A DNA stretch of 64,000 bases from Fenollaria massiliensis (GCF_000312505.2 NZ_HG326227.1:1-64000), one strand, 5' to 3'. Shown: positions 16,986 through 26,583, counted from the stretch's first letter. Program-made: numbers and translations. The notes: generated from the letters alone by a model not told the origin.

Positions 16986-18106
16986 TAAGTATAAAAGAAG
17001 TCAATGACAAAAAAACACTAAATGATTTCGTAGATTTTATTTATGAAAATTATGAAGGAGATAAAAATTTTGTTCCGCCACTAAGAAGTGACTATATTAA
17101 GTATGTTCAAGGTGTTGACAACGACCTAAATGAAGCCGGACCAAATATTAAGTACATCTGTTATGATGATGATAAAGTAGTTGGAAGACTTTTAGTTGGT
17201 GTGAATAACATTATTAATGAGTATCACGGCTTTAAAGAAGGATACATCTCTTTGTTTGAGTGCGTGGAAAATTATGAGTACGCTGAAAAACTTCTTGACA
17301 AGGCCATAGAATTTTTAAAATCTCATGGCATGACAAAGGTCAAGGGGCCTCTATCACTTCCAGGCGGCGAGGACAACAGAGGTTTTATCGTAGATAATTT
17401 TGATGCACAGCCATTTATAATGAACACATACAATAAAAAATATTATAATGACTTTTTTATAAAGTATGGCTTTGAAAAGTATTTTGACTGCTACGCATAC
17501 AAGGATACCATTGAAAATGCTGACATAGAGAGATATGAAAAGCTAGTTCCTTATGCAATGAAGAAATTTGATTTTAGAGTGGATAATATTAATCTTTCTA
17601 ATGTAGATAAGGACGCCATGGACATCATGAACGTTCTAGAAAGAGCACTGCCACGTGAGTGGGACGACTTCGCTCCACCAAGAGAAGAAGAGATCAGAAA
17701 GATAGTTAAGCAGCTAGTACCATTTGCCGATTCAGATCTTATATTTATAGCTAGAGACAATAAAACAAACGAGCCAATCGGTTTCAATATAACACTTCCA
17801 GATTATAATCAAGCAATTAAAAAGATGAATGGAAAAATGTTCCCATTTGGATTTTTAAAATTCTTGTATTATAAGAGAAAGATCAATAGAATTAGATTTT
17901 TCGTTTTATTCGTAGTGCCGGAGTATAGAAAAAAAGGCGTTACAAGCGTAATGTATTTAAAAACTTATCTTAACGCGCTTAAGAAGGGCTATACAGAGCT
18001 TGAAGGATCAACAATTTGGGAGTATAACAGAGATATGATGAACGACGTTGAAAGCTTTGGAGCAAAAATTAACATAACATATAGAATTTATCAAAAAGAT
18101 ATATAG
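16982..18106 (+). CDS. GNAT-fold protein (YghO-like)
   Basis: 374 residues from the TTG at 16982, which overlaps the citC stop and has GAGAGG eight bases upstream; a GTG at 16973 is the alternative. Seen: an N-terminal VNDKKTLNDFVDFIYENY, KGPLSLPGGEDNRGFIVDNF near residue 119, and a C-terminal acetyl-CoA-like region with VVPEYRKKGVTSVMYL near 305. This resembles the large YghO/GNAT family found across Firmicutes and Bacteroidetes, for which no reaction is established. Last gene of the cca transcript, with only a weak hairpin after it. Confidence 0.7.
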   Translation: MISIKEVNDKKTLNDFVDFIYENYEGDKNFVPPLRSDYIKYVQGVDNDLNEAGPNIKYICYDDDKVVGRLLVGVNNIINEYHGFKEGYISLFECVENYEYAEKLLDKAIEFLKSHGMTKVKGPLSLPGGEDNRGFIVDNFDAQPFIMNTYNKKYYNDFFIKYGFEKYFDCYAYKDTIENADIERYEKLVPYAMKKFDFRVDNINLSNVDKDAMDIMNVLERALPREWDDFAPPREEEIRKIVKQLVPFADSDLIFIARDNKTNEPIGFNITLPDYNQAIKKMNGKMFPFGFLKFLYYKRKINRIRFFVLFVVPEYRKKGVTSVMYLKTYLNALKKGYTELEGSTIWEYNRDMMNDVESFGAKINITYRIYQKDI

Positions 18107-18181
18107 TTTAGGGTGCCTAGCGCACCTTAAATTATTATCAAAGTTATATTTAGAGATATTTTGGGTAAAAATAATAAGTAC

Positions 18182-18531
18182 GGGGATGAATTTTGGTTTC
18201 GACGGGGGTTTGGAATTTAGAATAGCGAGCCGGATCGATGGATACGTTACATCTGTCAAAAAAATATAAACGCAGAAAACAATAATTTTGCATACGCTGC
18301 CTAGTTAGGCATCTCTCAATATAGAGTTTTCTCGTACGGCTTTATATTGGGTCAACTTAGACGAGAAAATCTTTTAGCCAAGCTTAAAAGTTAAAAGATT
18401 ATCTTAAAGCTAGCTAAGACTTTATTTTGCTTTTTAAATTGGTCTTAGTGAAAATTGATAAAAAGCTGCGCTCGGAGAAGTTCTTTAGGAAGGACTTTCG
18501 GACATGGGTTCGAATCCCATCATCTCCACCA
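18182..18531 (+). ncRNA. ssrA: tmRNA
   Basis: Starts GGGGATGAATTTTGGTTTCG and ends with a tRNA-like TTCGAATCCCATCATCTCC plus ACCA, so the acceptor stem GGGGATGA/TCATCTCC closes a 350-base molecule. The resume codon GCA is at 18272 and the tag reads AENNNFAYAA with stop TAG at 18302-18304. The tag ends in AYAA rather than the common ALAA; tagged proteins would be handed to Clp or FtsH proteases. Pseudoknot-forming repeats lie between the tag and the 3' end. Confidence 0.97.
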
Positions 18532-18538
18532 CCACAGG

Positions 18539-18566
18539 GGTATAGATAAAGTCTATGCCTTTTTTT
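18539..18566 (+). terminator. Terminator of ssrA
   Basis: Stem GGTATAG/CTATGCC (G-T pair), loop ATAAAGT, then seven T. Confidence 0.8.
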
Positions 18567-18858
18567 ATGTTTAAAGCTGTGTTTTAAAACATTTTTAGCG
18601 TTTGACTAAGATATGCATTTTAAAGAAAAGATTATGTTTTTTAAGAAAATTATAAATTTTAATCGCTATACAATTCTTTACAATAGTGACATTTACTTGT
18701 GTTAATTGATTTACTGGACAAAATATAAATTTATTTACAATGGACAGTGACTGCATATAAGAATAAGCAATTGCAAGCATTATAAAGCTTTATGAATAAA
18801 AGTTCATAAAGTTGTTTCATTTTTATCAAATTTGTGTTATAATATATTAGGTGATTCT
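18567..18858. other. Intergenic region before comEA, with a perfect inverted repeat
   Basis: No gene recognised. CTTTATGAA (18788-18796) and TTCATAAAG (18803-18811) form a 9-bp inverted repeat with a 6-base centre, 27 bp upstream of an extended -10 box TGTTATAAT (18836-18843... hexamer 18838-18843). The repeat could be an operator for comEA. The remainder is AT-rich with two TGGACA strings. Confidence 0.5.
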
Positions 18859-19470
18859 ATGGACATCGATAAAATCAAAAAAGGAATAAAAATATTTCTT
18901 ATAATATTACTAATAATATTCTTTATAAATATGATGAATAAAGACTTTTTTAATCAAAATGAAAAAGATGTAAAAGTAGATAAGGCCTTTGATACGGGCT
19001 CTAAAGACTCTTTGGATGAAAGTGACGAGGTCGATGTATATATTTATGCTCACATCACTGGCGAGATTAAAAAGCCTGGCGTATATAAGATGAAGTCTGG
19101 CACTCGTATGGATGATCTTGTGAAAGAAGCGGGCGGCCTTACTGAAGATGCTGACATAGACCAAATCAATCTATCTGAAAAGCTAGTTGATGAGGAGAGA
19201 ATAATTGTTCCTGCTAAAGGAGAAGCTAATGAAACGGATGAGACAAGTCATGCAGCAAGCGCTGTACAGTCTAAGAAGATTAACATTAACAAGGCTGATT
19301 TATTTGAACTAACTTCTATACCGGGCGTTGGCGAGAAGACTGCGCAAAAAATCATTGACTATAGAGAGAAGAAAAAGTTTAAAAAGATTGAAGATGTCAT
19401 GAACATAGATGGAATTGGTGAAAATAAATTTAATAATATGAAAGATTATATATGTGTAAATGGAAGGTGA
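18859..19470 (+). CDS. comEA: ComEA-type competence DNA-binding protein
   Basis: 203 residues from the ATG at 18859; an in-frame TTG at 18832 lies upstream of the -10 box and is rejected. Residues 9-26 form one membrane anchor (IFLIILLIIFFINMM). Residues 55-115 are an SLBB domain (HITGEIKKPGVYKM), and the C terminus is two helix-hairpin-helix motifs (ININKADLFELTSIPGVGEK; IDGIGENKFNNM). ComEA binds incoming DNA at the outer face of the membrane during transformation. ComEC is not in the window. Four bases separate it from selD. Confidence 0.9.
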   Translation: MDIDKIKKGIKIFLIILLIIFFINMMNKDFFNQNEKDVKVDKAFDTGSKDSLDESDEVDVYIYAHITGEIKKPGVYKMKSGTRMDDLVKEAGGLTEDADIDQINLSEKLVDEERIIVPAKGEANETDETSHAASAVQSKKININKADLFELTSIPGVGEKTAQKIIDYREKKKFKKIEDVMNIDGIGENKFNNMKDYICVNGR

Positions 19471-19474
19471 TTTT

Positions 19475-20518
19475 ATGATTAATGATGCAGATGTAAAATT
19501 AACAAGTTTCGCTAAGACATCTGGTTGAGCGGCTAAAGTAAAACCGGAGGTTTTAGATCAAATATTAAAAGGACTAGAAAAAAGTGCACCAGACCCAAAT
19601 CTATTGGTAGGGCTAGAAACAAGTGATGACGCAGCTGTATACAAGGTTAGCGAGGACAGAGCCATCATAGAAACATTAGACTTCTTTACGCCAATAGTTG
19701 ACGATCCATATACATTTGGTCAGATAGCGGCAGCAAACTCACTTTCAGACGTTTATGCCATGGGCGGAGAGCCAATACTTGCGATGAATATCTCATGCTT
19801 CCCAAATTGTTTATCGCCAAATATATTAAAATTAATATTAAAGGGCGGTTTTGACAAGGTTAAGGAGGCAGGCGCCTTGCTTATAGGCGGACACACTGTT
19901 CAAGACGACGAGCTTAAATACGGTATGAGCGTTACAGGTTTTGTTCATCCAGATAAAGTGCTTAGAAATACTGGCGTTAAAGATGGCGACGTGCTTATAT
20001 TAACTAAGCCTCTTGGACTTGGTATAATAAATACAGCTGTCAAGGGCGGCATCTGCGATAAAGACTCCTTAGATGAGGCGGTTTTAGTTATGAAAACACT
20101 TAATAAGAAGGCAAAGGATGCCATGGATGGCCTTGATGTACACGCATGCACAGACATAACAGGTTTTGGACTTATGGGCCACGTATATGAAATGCTTAGA
20201 AATACTGATGTAACAGTAGAAATTTATACAGAAAAGCTTCTTGTGCTAAAAGGAGCACTTGATTATGCGATGATGGGCCTTGTTCCAGCAGGTGCTTATG
20301 ACAATAGAGTTTTTGTTGGAGATAATTTTAGAATAGACGGTAAAATTAAAAGAGAGATGGAAGATCTTTTATTTGACCCACAAACTTCTGGAGGACTATT
20401 GATTTCACTATCAGAAGAGGACGCAAAGACATATATGGAAAGGATAAACCTTCCATTTGGTGTAAATATAGTTGCAAAGGCAAAAAAATTCGACGATAAA
20501 TATATTTTAATTAAGTAG
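19475..20518 (+). CDS. selD: Selenide, water dikinase, itself a selenoprotein
   Basis: 347 residues if the in-frame TGA at 19526-19528 is read as selenocysteine (residue 18). The frame from the ATG at 19475 gives FAKTSG-Sec-AAKVKPEVL, matching the active-site Cys/Sec loop of SelD, where Sec replaces the catalytic Cys. A standard gene call stops at this TGA and begins only at 19604, losing 43 residues. SelD makes selenophosphate from selenide and ATP. Seen further on: ETLDFFTPIVDDPYTFG, AANSLSDVYAMGGEP and DITGFGLMGH, all conserved. GGAAGGTGA precedes the start. It is followed by selA and selB. Confidence 0.93.
19526..19555 (+). promoter_or_regulatory. Bacterial SECIS element in selD
   Basis: After the Sec TGA, the sequence TAAAACC (19539-19545), loop GGA and GGTTTTA (19549-19555) gives a 7-bp hairpin whose loop is 17 bases after the TGA. 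That is within the distance at which SelB recognises bacterial SECIS hairpins. Confidence 0.7.
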
Positions 20519-20525
20519 GTGTGAT

Positions 20526-21905
20526 ATGAATTTATTTAGAATGATCCCAGGCGTTGATCAAGTCATGGAAAATGAAGAGATCAAGAAGCTTTTCGAGCTT
20601 CACGACGCTGGACTTATTAACGATACTATAAGAAATATCTTAGACGAGATGAGAGATGACATTAAGAAAGGACTTGATGAGGACTCGCTTAGAGCTAGAC
20701 TTAAAAATATTGATAAGACTGTTATAGAAAGACTTCAAGATGAACTTAATTATAGTCTTAGACCTGTGATAAATGCTACAGGTGTCATCATTCATACTAA
20801 TCTTGGCAGATCAAAATTACCTAAAACAGCTCAAGAAAATATTATGAGGCTATTATCAAGCTACTCAAATCTTGAATATGACCTTGAAAAAGGCGAAAGA
20901 GGACTAAGATACTCTCATATTGAAGAAAAACTTAAAAAGATTACTGGAGCAGAGGCGGCACTCGTAGTAAATAACAATGCTGCAGCCGTTATGCTTGTAC
21001 TTGATACGCTTAGCAAGAACAAAGAAGTAATCACTTCAAGAGGCGAACTTATCGAGATAGGTGGATCATTTAGAATACCTGACGTTTGCGAGAGAAGCTT
21101 AGCTACACTTAGAGAGGTCGGCACAACAAATAAGACTCATCTAAGAGATTATGAAAATGCTATAAATGAAGAGACTGGCGCGATTTTAAAAGTTCATACA
21201 TCAAATTACAAAATTTTAGGCTTTACAGAAAGCGTTAGCGCGAGAGAACTTGCGACTATAAAAGGCGATTTACCTCTTATAGAAGACCTTGGCTCAGGTG
21301 TTTTGATAAATCTTGAGGATTATGGTCTTGATCATGAACCAACTGTTATGGAATCAGTTGCAAGTGGCGTAGATGTAGTTACTTTCAGCGGGGACAAGCT
21401 ATTAGGCGGCCCACAAGCAGGCATTATTGTCGGCAAGGAAAAATACATCAGTCAAATTAAGAAAAATCAATTACTTAGAGCGCTTCGTGTAGATAAGATG
21501 ACTATAGCAGCACTTGAAACAATACTAAACTATTATATTGACAAGAACAAAACATTTGAGATACCAACTATAAAGATGATAACAGAGTCTTATGAATCAA
21601 TAGAGAAAAGAGCGGAAAAACTATTCTCAATGCTTGAAGGCGTGAATGGAGCTGAATTAAGTATAGTTGAAACAGCTTCAGAAGTAGGCGGTGGCTCACT
21701 TCCAAACCAATTTATTAAGTCAAAAGCAATTGAAATCGATCCAAAAAATATATCGGCTGCAAAGCTAGAAGAAAAACTTAGACACCTTGAAATACCAATA
21801 ATTGTAAGGATATATAAAGACAAGTTGCTCCTTGATTTAAGGACTATTGACGAAGAAGAATACGAAATTATTGCAAATGAAATTAGAGGGATTTTAGGAG
21901 ATTAA
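20526..21905 (+). CDS. selA: L-seryl-tRNA(Sec) selenium transferase
   Basis: 459 residues, the usual length. It converts Ser-tRNA(Sec) to Sec-tRNA(Sec) with selenophosphate, as a PLP-dependent decamer. Seen: PVINATGVIIHTNLGRSKLP at residues 80-99, EYDLEKGERGLRYSH near 117, and the PLP lysine K291 in VTFSGDKLLGGPQAG. It starts seven bases after selD and ends two bases before selB, so selD-selA-selB are one transcript. Confidence 0.95.
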   Translation: MNLFRMIPGVDQVMENEEIKKLFELHDAGLINDTIRNILDEMRDDIKKGLDEDSLRARLKNIDKTVIERLQDELNYSLRPVINATGVIIHTNLGRSKLPKTAQENIMRLLSSYSNLEYDLEKGERGLRYSHIEEKLKKITGAEAALVVNNNAAAVMLVLDTLSKNKEVITSRGELIEIGGSFRIPDVCERSLATLREVGTTNKTHLRDYENAINEETGAILKVHTSNYKILGFTESVSARELATIKGDLPLIEDLGSGVLINLEDYGLDHEPTVMESVASGVDVVTFSGDKLLGGPQAGIIVGKEKYISQIKKNQLLRALRVDKMTIAALETILNYYIDKNKTFEIPTIKMITESYESIEKRAEKLFSMLEGVNGAELSIVETASEVGGGSLPNQFIKSKAIEIDPKNISAAKLEEKLRHLEIPIIVRIYKDKLLLDLRTIDEEEYEIIANEIRGILGD

Positions 21906-21907
21906 TA

Positions 21908-23821
21908 GTGAAACATTTAATACTTGGAACTGCTGGTCACGTAGACCACGGGAAAACTTCTTTAATACGTGCGCTAACTGGCAGACAAACAGATAGGCTT
22001 AAGGAAGAACAAAAAAGAGGGATATCGATAGAGCTTGGCTTTACTTATTTTGATCTTGAAAAAGATTTAAGAGTAGGTATAGTCGATGTGCCGGGACATG
22101 AGAAATTTATCAGAAACATGGTTCAAGGCGTTAGTGGCATGGACCTTGTTATGCTTGTTATAGCAGCTGACGAGGGCATAATGCCTCAAACGATAGAGCA
22201 CTTAAACATACTTAGGATGCTTGGCGTTGAACACGGCTTTGTTGCTTTAACCAAGACTGATTTAGTTGATGAAGAGTGGATAGAATTAGTTACTTCAGAT
22301 ATCAGAGACGCTTTGAAAGGCACTTTTCTTGAAAATTCTGAGATAGTTAGAGTATCTAACAAAACTTTAGAAGGCATAGATGATATTAAAAATATTTTAA
22401 GAAAGCATGCCGATAGCTTTGAAAAAGAGGAAAAGAACGATACACCAAGACTTCCTATAGACAGAGTTTTCGTTATATCAGGCTTTGGAACCATAGTTAC
22501 AGGCACTCTTATGGATGGCAAGCTATCTCTACAAGATGAGATCGAGATATATCCAGAGAGAATCAAGACTAAGATTAGATCCATTCAGGTGCATCAAGAG
22601 CCACAAGATGTAGCTTATGATTCACAAAGATGTGCTCTAAACATTCCTGGCGTTAAAAAAGAAGATATACATAGGGGCAGCGTAATAAGCCTTCCTGATG
22701 CACTTAAGAACACTAATCTTATTGACGTAAAGATCGAGTGTATTAAGGATCAAGAAAGAGCTATTAAGAATGGCTCGAGAGTCTTCTTATATATAGGCAC
22801 TGAAGAAATTCTTGCTAGAGTTGTACTTTTAGATAGAGATGTGCTTAATCCTGGCGAAGAAGGCTACGCTCAACTAATTCTTGAGAGCGAAACAGTTTGT
22901 AAGAGGATGGATAGATTTATACTAAGATTTTACTCACCAATGTCGACAATAGCTGGTGGCGTCATACTTGAAACTAATCCAAAGAAGAAAAAACGTTTCG
23001 ATGAAGATGCTGTTGAAGAATTTAAAATAAATGAAAAGGGATCAGATACAGACGTTCTTAACAATCTTATCTACACAAGACAAGATGATTTCTTAAATAA
23101 AAAAGAAATTGCTAAATTATTAAGCAAATCAGAAGATTTAGTAGATAAGGAGCTAAATGACTTAGTTAATGAAGGTGCAATAAAAGTTTATGAGCTTAAA
23201 AATGGTCTTTATCCTATATCCTTAAGATATATACAAAATGTGAACGAAGAACTTATAGTTCATTTAAATAAGTACTATGAAAAATATCCACTTAGAAGAG
23301 GAATTTTTAAAGAAGAGATTAAGAATAGATTTTTCAAAAAACTTAATAACAATCAAAAGCTTTATGAATATGTTCTTGGACTTATACTCGATGAAGCAAG
23401 CCTAGAATTAAATGGTGAGCTAGTATCAATCAAAGGATACGCGCCAAGTTTATCGGATGAAGACAAAAAATCCATGGACATGGTTTTAAATATGATTGAA
23501 GAAGCAAAATATGATGGAATCACAAAAGAAGAAATTCAAGAAAAAATTAAGATTAATTCAGAATTTTTAAATGAAGCACTACAAGATTTACAAGCTAGCA
23601 AGAGCATATACAGGCTTCAAGATGACTATATAAGCTACAAATCCTTCTTAAATGCAAGAGAAGAGCTAATTAAGTTTTTAAATAATAATCAAGAGATAAG
23701 TTTAGCTGAGTTCAGAGACCTTATTTCGTCAAATAGAAAAATATCGCTTGCTTTGCTTGAAGATTTTGACAAAGCCAATTTAACTAAGAGGCTTGGCGAT
23801 AAGAGAGTATTAAAAAGGTAG
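21908..23821 (+). CDS. selB: Selenocysteine-specific elongation factor
   Basis: 637 residues from a GTG start. N-terminal GTPase: GTAGHVDHGKTSLIRAL at residues 6-22, DVPGHEKFIRNMVQG near 60 and TKTD near 117. EF-Tu-like domains 2 and 3 follow, then four C-terminal winged helices (about 380-637) that bind the SECIS hairpin. It delivers Sec-tRNA to UGA codons. tRNA-Sec (selC) is not in this window and must lie elsewhere. Confidence 0.95.
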   Translation: MKHLILGTAGHVDHGKTSLIRALTGRQTDRLKEEQKRGISIELGFTYFDLEKDLRVGIVDVPGHEKFIRNMVQGVSGMDLVMLVIAADEGIMPQTIEHLNILRMLGVEHGFVALTKTDLVDEEWIELVTSDIRDALKGTFLENSEIVRVSNKTLEGIDDIKNILRKHADSFEKEEKNDTPRLPIDRVFVISGFGTIVTGTLMDGKLSLQDEIEIYPERIKTKIRSIQVHQEPQDVAYDSQRCALNIPGVKKEDIHRGSVISLPDALKNTNLIDVKIECIKDQERAIKNGSRVFLYIGTEEILARVVLLDRDVLNPGEEGYAQLILESETVCKRMDRFILRFYSPMSTIAGGVILETNPKKKKRFDEDAVEEFKINEKGSDTDVLNNLIYTRQDDFLNKKEIAKLLSKSEDLVDKELNDLVNEGAIKVYELKNGLYPISLRYIQNVNEELIVHLNKYYEKYPLRRGIFKEEIKNRFFKKLNNNQKLYEYVLGLILDEASLELNGELVSIKGYAPSLSDEDKKSMDMVLNMIEEAKYDGITKEEIQEKIKINSEFLNEALQDLQASKSIYRLQDDYISYKSFLNAREELIKFLNNNQEISLAEFRDLISSNRKISLALLEDFDKANLTKRLGDKRVLKR

Positions 23822-23829
23822 GAAAATAT

Positions 23830-24513
23830 ATGCAAAAGATTTTATTAATAGATAGTGATGAAACCTTCGTTCAGGGGCTCAAATACAGTCTAGAACAAGA
23901 TGAGTATCTTATAGATACAGCATATAGCGCTGAAGAGGCACAAAAGCTTCTTAAGCCAAATGAGTACAATTTAATTATAATGGAGATAGACTTGCCAGAC
24001 AAAAGCGGTTTAAACCTATGTCAAGACATTAGAAGAGACTCAAATGTCGGCATAATCATATCAACAAATAATAAGGAAGAGATTAAAAAGATACTTGCGC
24101 TTGAATATGGCGCAGATGATTTTTTAGTTAAGCCATATAATATTCTTGAGCTTAAAGCGAGGATGAAGTCCTTATTTAGAAGAGTTCAAGGTGCAAGCGA
24201 TGATTCAAAGAACAGTATACTTGAGTTTAATCACTTTACTATAAACACCATTGGCAGAAAACTTTTCAAAGATGGCGTTGAAATTTCATTAACAGGTAAA
24301 GAATTTGATTTACTATATATACTTGCTTCGAATAAAGAAGTTGTTTTCTCAAGAAAAGACCTTTTAGAAAAGGTTTGGGGCTATCAATTCTATGGAGATG
24401 AAAGAACCGTTGATGTTCATGTCAGAAGACTTAGAAACAAGATAGAAGAAAGCAGCAAGAGACCAAAATTTTTAAAGACTAAATGGGGGGTAGGCTACTA
24501 CTTCGTAGATTAA
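23830..24513 (+). CDS. Orphan OmpR-type response regulator with Glu at the phospho-acceptor site
   Basis: 227 residues: receiver domain 1-120 and winged-helix DNA-binding domain 125-227 (VWGYQFYGDERTVDVHVRRL). The acidic pocket (D8, D10, E11), the conserved Ser/Thr (STNN) and Lys (FLVKPY) are kept, but the acceptor Asp is replaced by Glu at residue 52 (LIIMEIDLP). The paralogue at 53104 has Asp at exactly residue 52. Glu here often imitates the phosphorylated state, so it may act without a kinase. No kinase gene is adjacent. It follows selB by eight bases and precedes a flippase gene. Confidence 0.88.
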   Translation: MQKILLIDSDETFVQGLKYSLEQDEYLIDTAYSAEEAQKLLKPNEYNLIIMEIDLPDKSGLNLCQDIRRDSNVGIIISTNNKEEIKKILALEYGADDFLVKPYNILELKARMKSLFRRVQGASDDSKNSILEFNHFTINTIGRKLFKDGVEISLTGKEFDLLYILASNKEVVFSRKDLLEKVWGYQFYGDERTVDVHVRRLRNKIEESSKRPKFLKTKWGVGYYFVD

Positions 24514-24516
24514 TAT

Positions 24517-26085
24517 ATGGAAAAGAAAAAAACAAATAAATTTTTTAAGAATACTTTTATTCTTGTTATAGCAGGAATTTTAGTTAAGATTATAGGCGCT
24601 GTATATAGAATACCTATAACAAACATCATCATGGATACAGGGATTGGCTACTATCAAGCGGCTTATCCTGTGTATCAAATACTCTTAACAATATCAACAG
24701 CAGGTCTACCGATAGCGGTTGCAAAACTCGTTTCAGAAAATTATGCGCTAGGCAGGATAAAGGCAGCTCATAAAGTATTCAGAGAGTCGACAAAGCTAAT
24801 GTTCATCTTGGGCATAGCGAGTGCGCTCTTCGTTTATGTGTTCAGTCACCAAATTGTTGGCTTTTTACAAAATGAAAACAGCTGGTACTCATTAGTTGCA
24901 CTAATACCAGCCCTTGTATTTGCGCCACTTATGTCATCATTTAGAGGCTTTTATCAAGGTAAGGACAATATGGTGCCTACAGCCATCTCACAAGTTATTG
25001 AGCAGTTATTCAAGTTAATATTTGGGCTTATACTAACAAAGTATGCTCTTAGGATGTATGGCGTAGCCGTTGCAGCAGGCGCTGCACAATCAGGCGGTTC
25101 AATCGGAGCCATCTTTGGCTTTTTATTCTTGCTAATAGTATTTTTATTTAATTTTAAATCATATAAGGCAGAAGAAAAACTAGACCAAAGCGGCTTTGTC
25201 TATGGAGATAAAGAAGTAATAAGAAATATCTTATCAATCGCAGTACCTATCACCATAGGAGCATCAATCAATCCTCTTATGGATTTTATAGATACTAAAC
25301 TTGTTTTTATGAGACTTACAGATATTGGCTACACTATGAGCCAAGCAAATGATATGTTTGGCTGGCTAAAGGGCATGGCGACAACACTTATTAACATGCC
25401 TCAAGCTATATCCATAGCTTTGTCAATGAGTATAGTGCCACTAGTTTCGGCATACATGGTTAAAAAAGACGACGAAAAAATGCATCAAACAATATTTACA
25501 GGACTTAAGTTCACTTGTCTTTTTGCATTTCCTTGTGCACTTGGATTTATTGCCTTAAGTAAGCCTATAATATCATTAATTTATTATAATAATTCACCAG
25601 AAGCAATCAATGGAACAGCAGAATTACTTAGTATTTTAGCGATTAGTCTAATCTTTCTATGCCTAATACAAATTCTAACAGCTATACTTCAAGCGGTTGG
25701 CAAACCTGAAAAGCCAGTTAAAAACCTTGTCATTGGATCTATTGTGAAGATAATTTTAACTTATATACTAACAGGAATCGCATTCTTCAATGTAAAGGGC
25801 GCGGCTATAAGTACAAATGCTGCATTTTTAGTGGCGATGATACTAAATTATATCGATTTGGAAAAAATACTTGATAAAAAATATAATTTATTGTTCTATG
25901 CATTAAAAGTTTTAGCCGTAAGCATATTTATGGCAATTTCTGTTAAGGTAGCTTATGAACTTTTAAGCATGAGATTTTCACTTTTAATATCAACATCGCT
26001 ATCGATTTCATTAGGCATAATAGTTTATGGTGGTCTCGCACTTTTACTAAAATTGGTAAAAATTGAAGATTTTATATCAAAATAG
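24517..26085 (+). CDS. MurJ/SpoVB-like lipid-linked sugar flippase
   Basis: 522 residues with about 14 membrane helices; polysaccharide-biosynthesis/MviN-like superfamily. The N terminus (NTFILVIAGILVKIIGAVYRIPITNIIMDTGIGYYQ...) matches the Firmicute YtgP/SpoVB branch, whose members move lipid II across the membrane. Seen: AAYPVYQILLTISTAGLPIAV near residue 46 and SFRGFYQGKDNMVPTA near 145. It follows the response regulator with only three bases between, so the regulator may act on wall synthesis or be only co-transcribed. Assigning MurJ rather than SpoVB is an inference. Confidence 0.82.
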   Translation: MEKKKTNKFFKNTFILVIAGILVKIIGAVYRIPITNIIMDTGIGYYQAAYPVYQILLTISTAGLPIAVAKLVSENYALGRIKAAHKVFRESTKLMFILGIASALFVYVFSHQIVGFLQNENSWYSLVALIPALVFAPLMSSFRGFYQGKDNMVPTAISQVIEQLFKLIFGLILTKYALRMYGVAVAAGAAQSGGSIGAIFGFLFLLIVFLFNFKSYKAEEKLDQSGFVYGDKEVIRNILSIAVPITIGASINPLMDFIDTKLVFMRLTDIGYTMSQANDMFGWLKGMATTLINMPQAISIALSMSIVPLVSAYMVKKDDEKMHQTIFTGLKFTCLFAFPCALGFIALSKPIISLIYYNNSPEAINGTAELLSILAISLIFLCLIQILTAILQAVGKPEKPVKNLVIGSIVKIILTYILTGIAFFNVKGAAISTNAAFLVAMILNYIDLEKILDKKYNLLFYALKVLAVSIFMAISVKVAYELLSMRFSLLISTSLSISLGIIVYGGLALLLKLVKIEDFISK

Positions 26086-26105
26086 CAAAAAAATCGCTAT
26101 TTTTT
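26080..26105 (+). terminator. Terminator overlapping the flippase stop
   Basis: Stem AAATAGC/GCTATTT around a 9-base A-rich loop, then a T run. The stop codon TAG (26083-26085) is inside the left arm. Confidence 0.8.
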
Positions 26106-26136
26106 CATAAAAAATTAAAAAAAATGCAAAAAAACC

Positions 26137-26164
26137 TTGATTTTTAGAGAAAATAGGTTATAAT
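26137..26164 (+). promoter_or_regulatory. hup promoter
   Basis: TTGATT (26137-26142), 16-bp spacer, TATAAT (26159-26164). The leader to the ATG at 26223 is about 50 bases and contains AAAGGAGG. Confidence 0.75.
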
Positions 26165-26222
26165 ATAAGTATAGAAGAGCCACGAATGGCTTTTCAAGCA
26201 CTTTTTAAAAGGAGGATTTATT

Positions 26223-26522
26223 ATGAACAAATCTCAATTAGTTGCAGCTATGGCTGAAAAAACTGAAATGACAAAAAAAGACGTTGAAGCTTGTCTTAAC
26301 GCTTTCACAGGTGTTGTTACTGAAACACTTAAGAGCGGTGAAAAGGTTCAATTAGTAGGCTTTGGTACTTTCGAAGTAAAGGACAGAAAAGCTAGAGAAG
26401 GAAGAAACCCTAGAGATCCTAAACAAAAAATAAAAATTCCTGCATCTAAAGCACCTGTTTTCAAAGCTGGTAAGACTTTAAAGGAAACTGTAAACACTAA
26501 AGGTAAAAAGAAAGCAAAATAG
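26223..26522 (+). CDS. hup: HU-type DNA-binding protein
   Basis: 99 residues. The typical HU layout is visible: MNKSQLVAAMAEKTEMTKKD helix pair, VQLVGFGTFEVKDRKAREGR near residue 43, and RNPRDPKQKIKIPASKAPVF, the DNA-clasping arm with the conserved NP-like turn. A Lys-rich tail (KGKKKAK) extends it a little beyond the usual 90. A small basic chromosome-organising protein, dimeric. Codon choice here is that of a highly expressed gene. Confidence 0.95.
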   Translation: MNKSQLVAAMAEKTEMTKKDVEACLNAFTGVVTETLKSGEKVQLVGFGTFEVKDRKAREGRNPRDPKQKIKIPASKAPVFKAGKTLKETVNTKGKKKAK

Positions 26523-26558
26523 TCCCAAAAGGATATTTTCTTAAAACACAATAAGTAA

Positions 26559-26583
26559 AAAGTCAGGCTATGCCTGACTTTCT
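26559..26583 (+). terminator. Hairpin terminator after hup
   Basis: Perfect 10-bp stem AAAGTCAGGC/GCCTGACTTT, loop TAT. The T tail is short on this strand. Confidence 0.65.

Noticed and set aside
18107-18135. Terminator after the GNAT gene
   Set aside because: Only a five-base stem (GGTGC/GCACC) and no T run.
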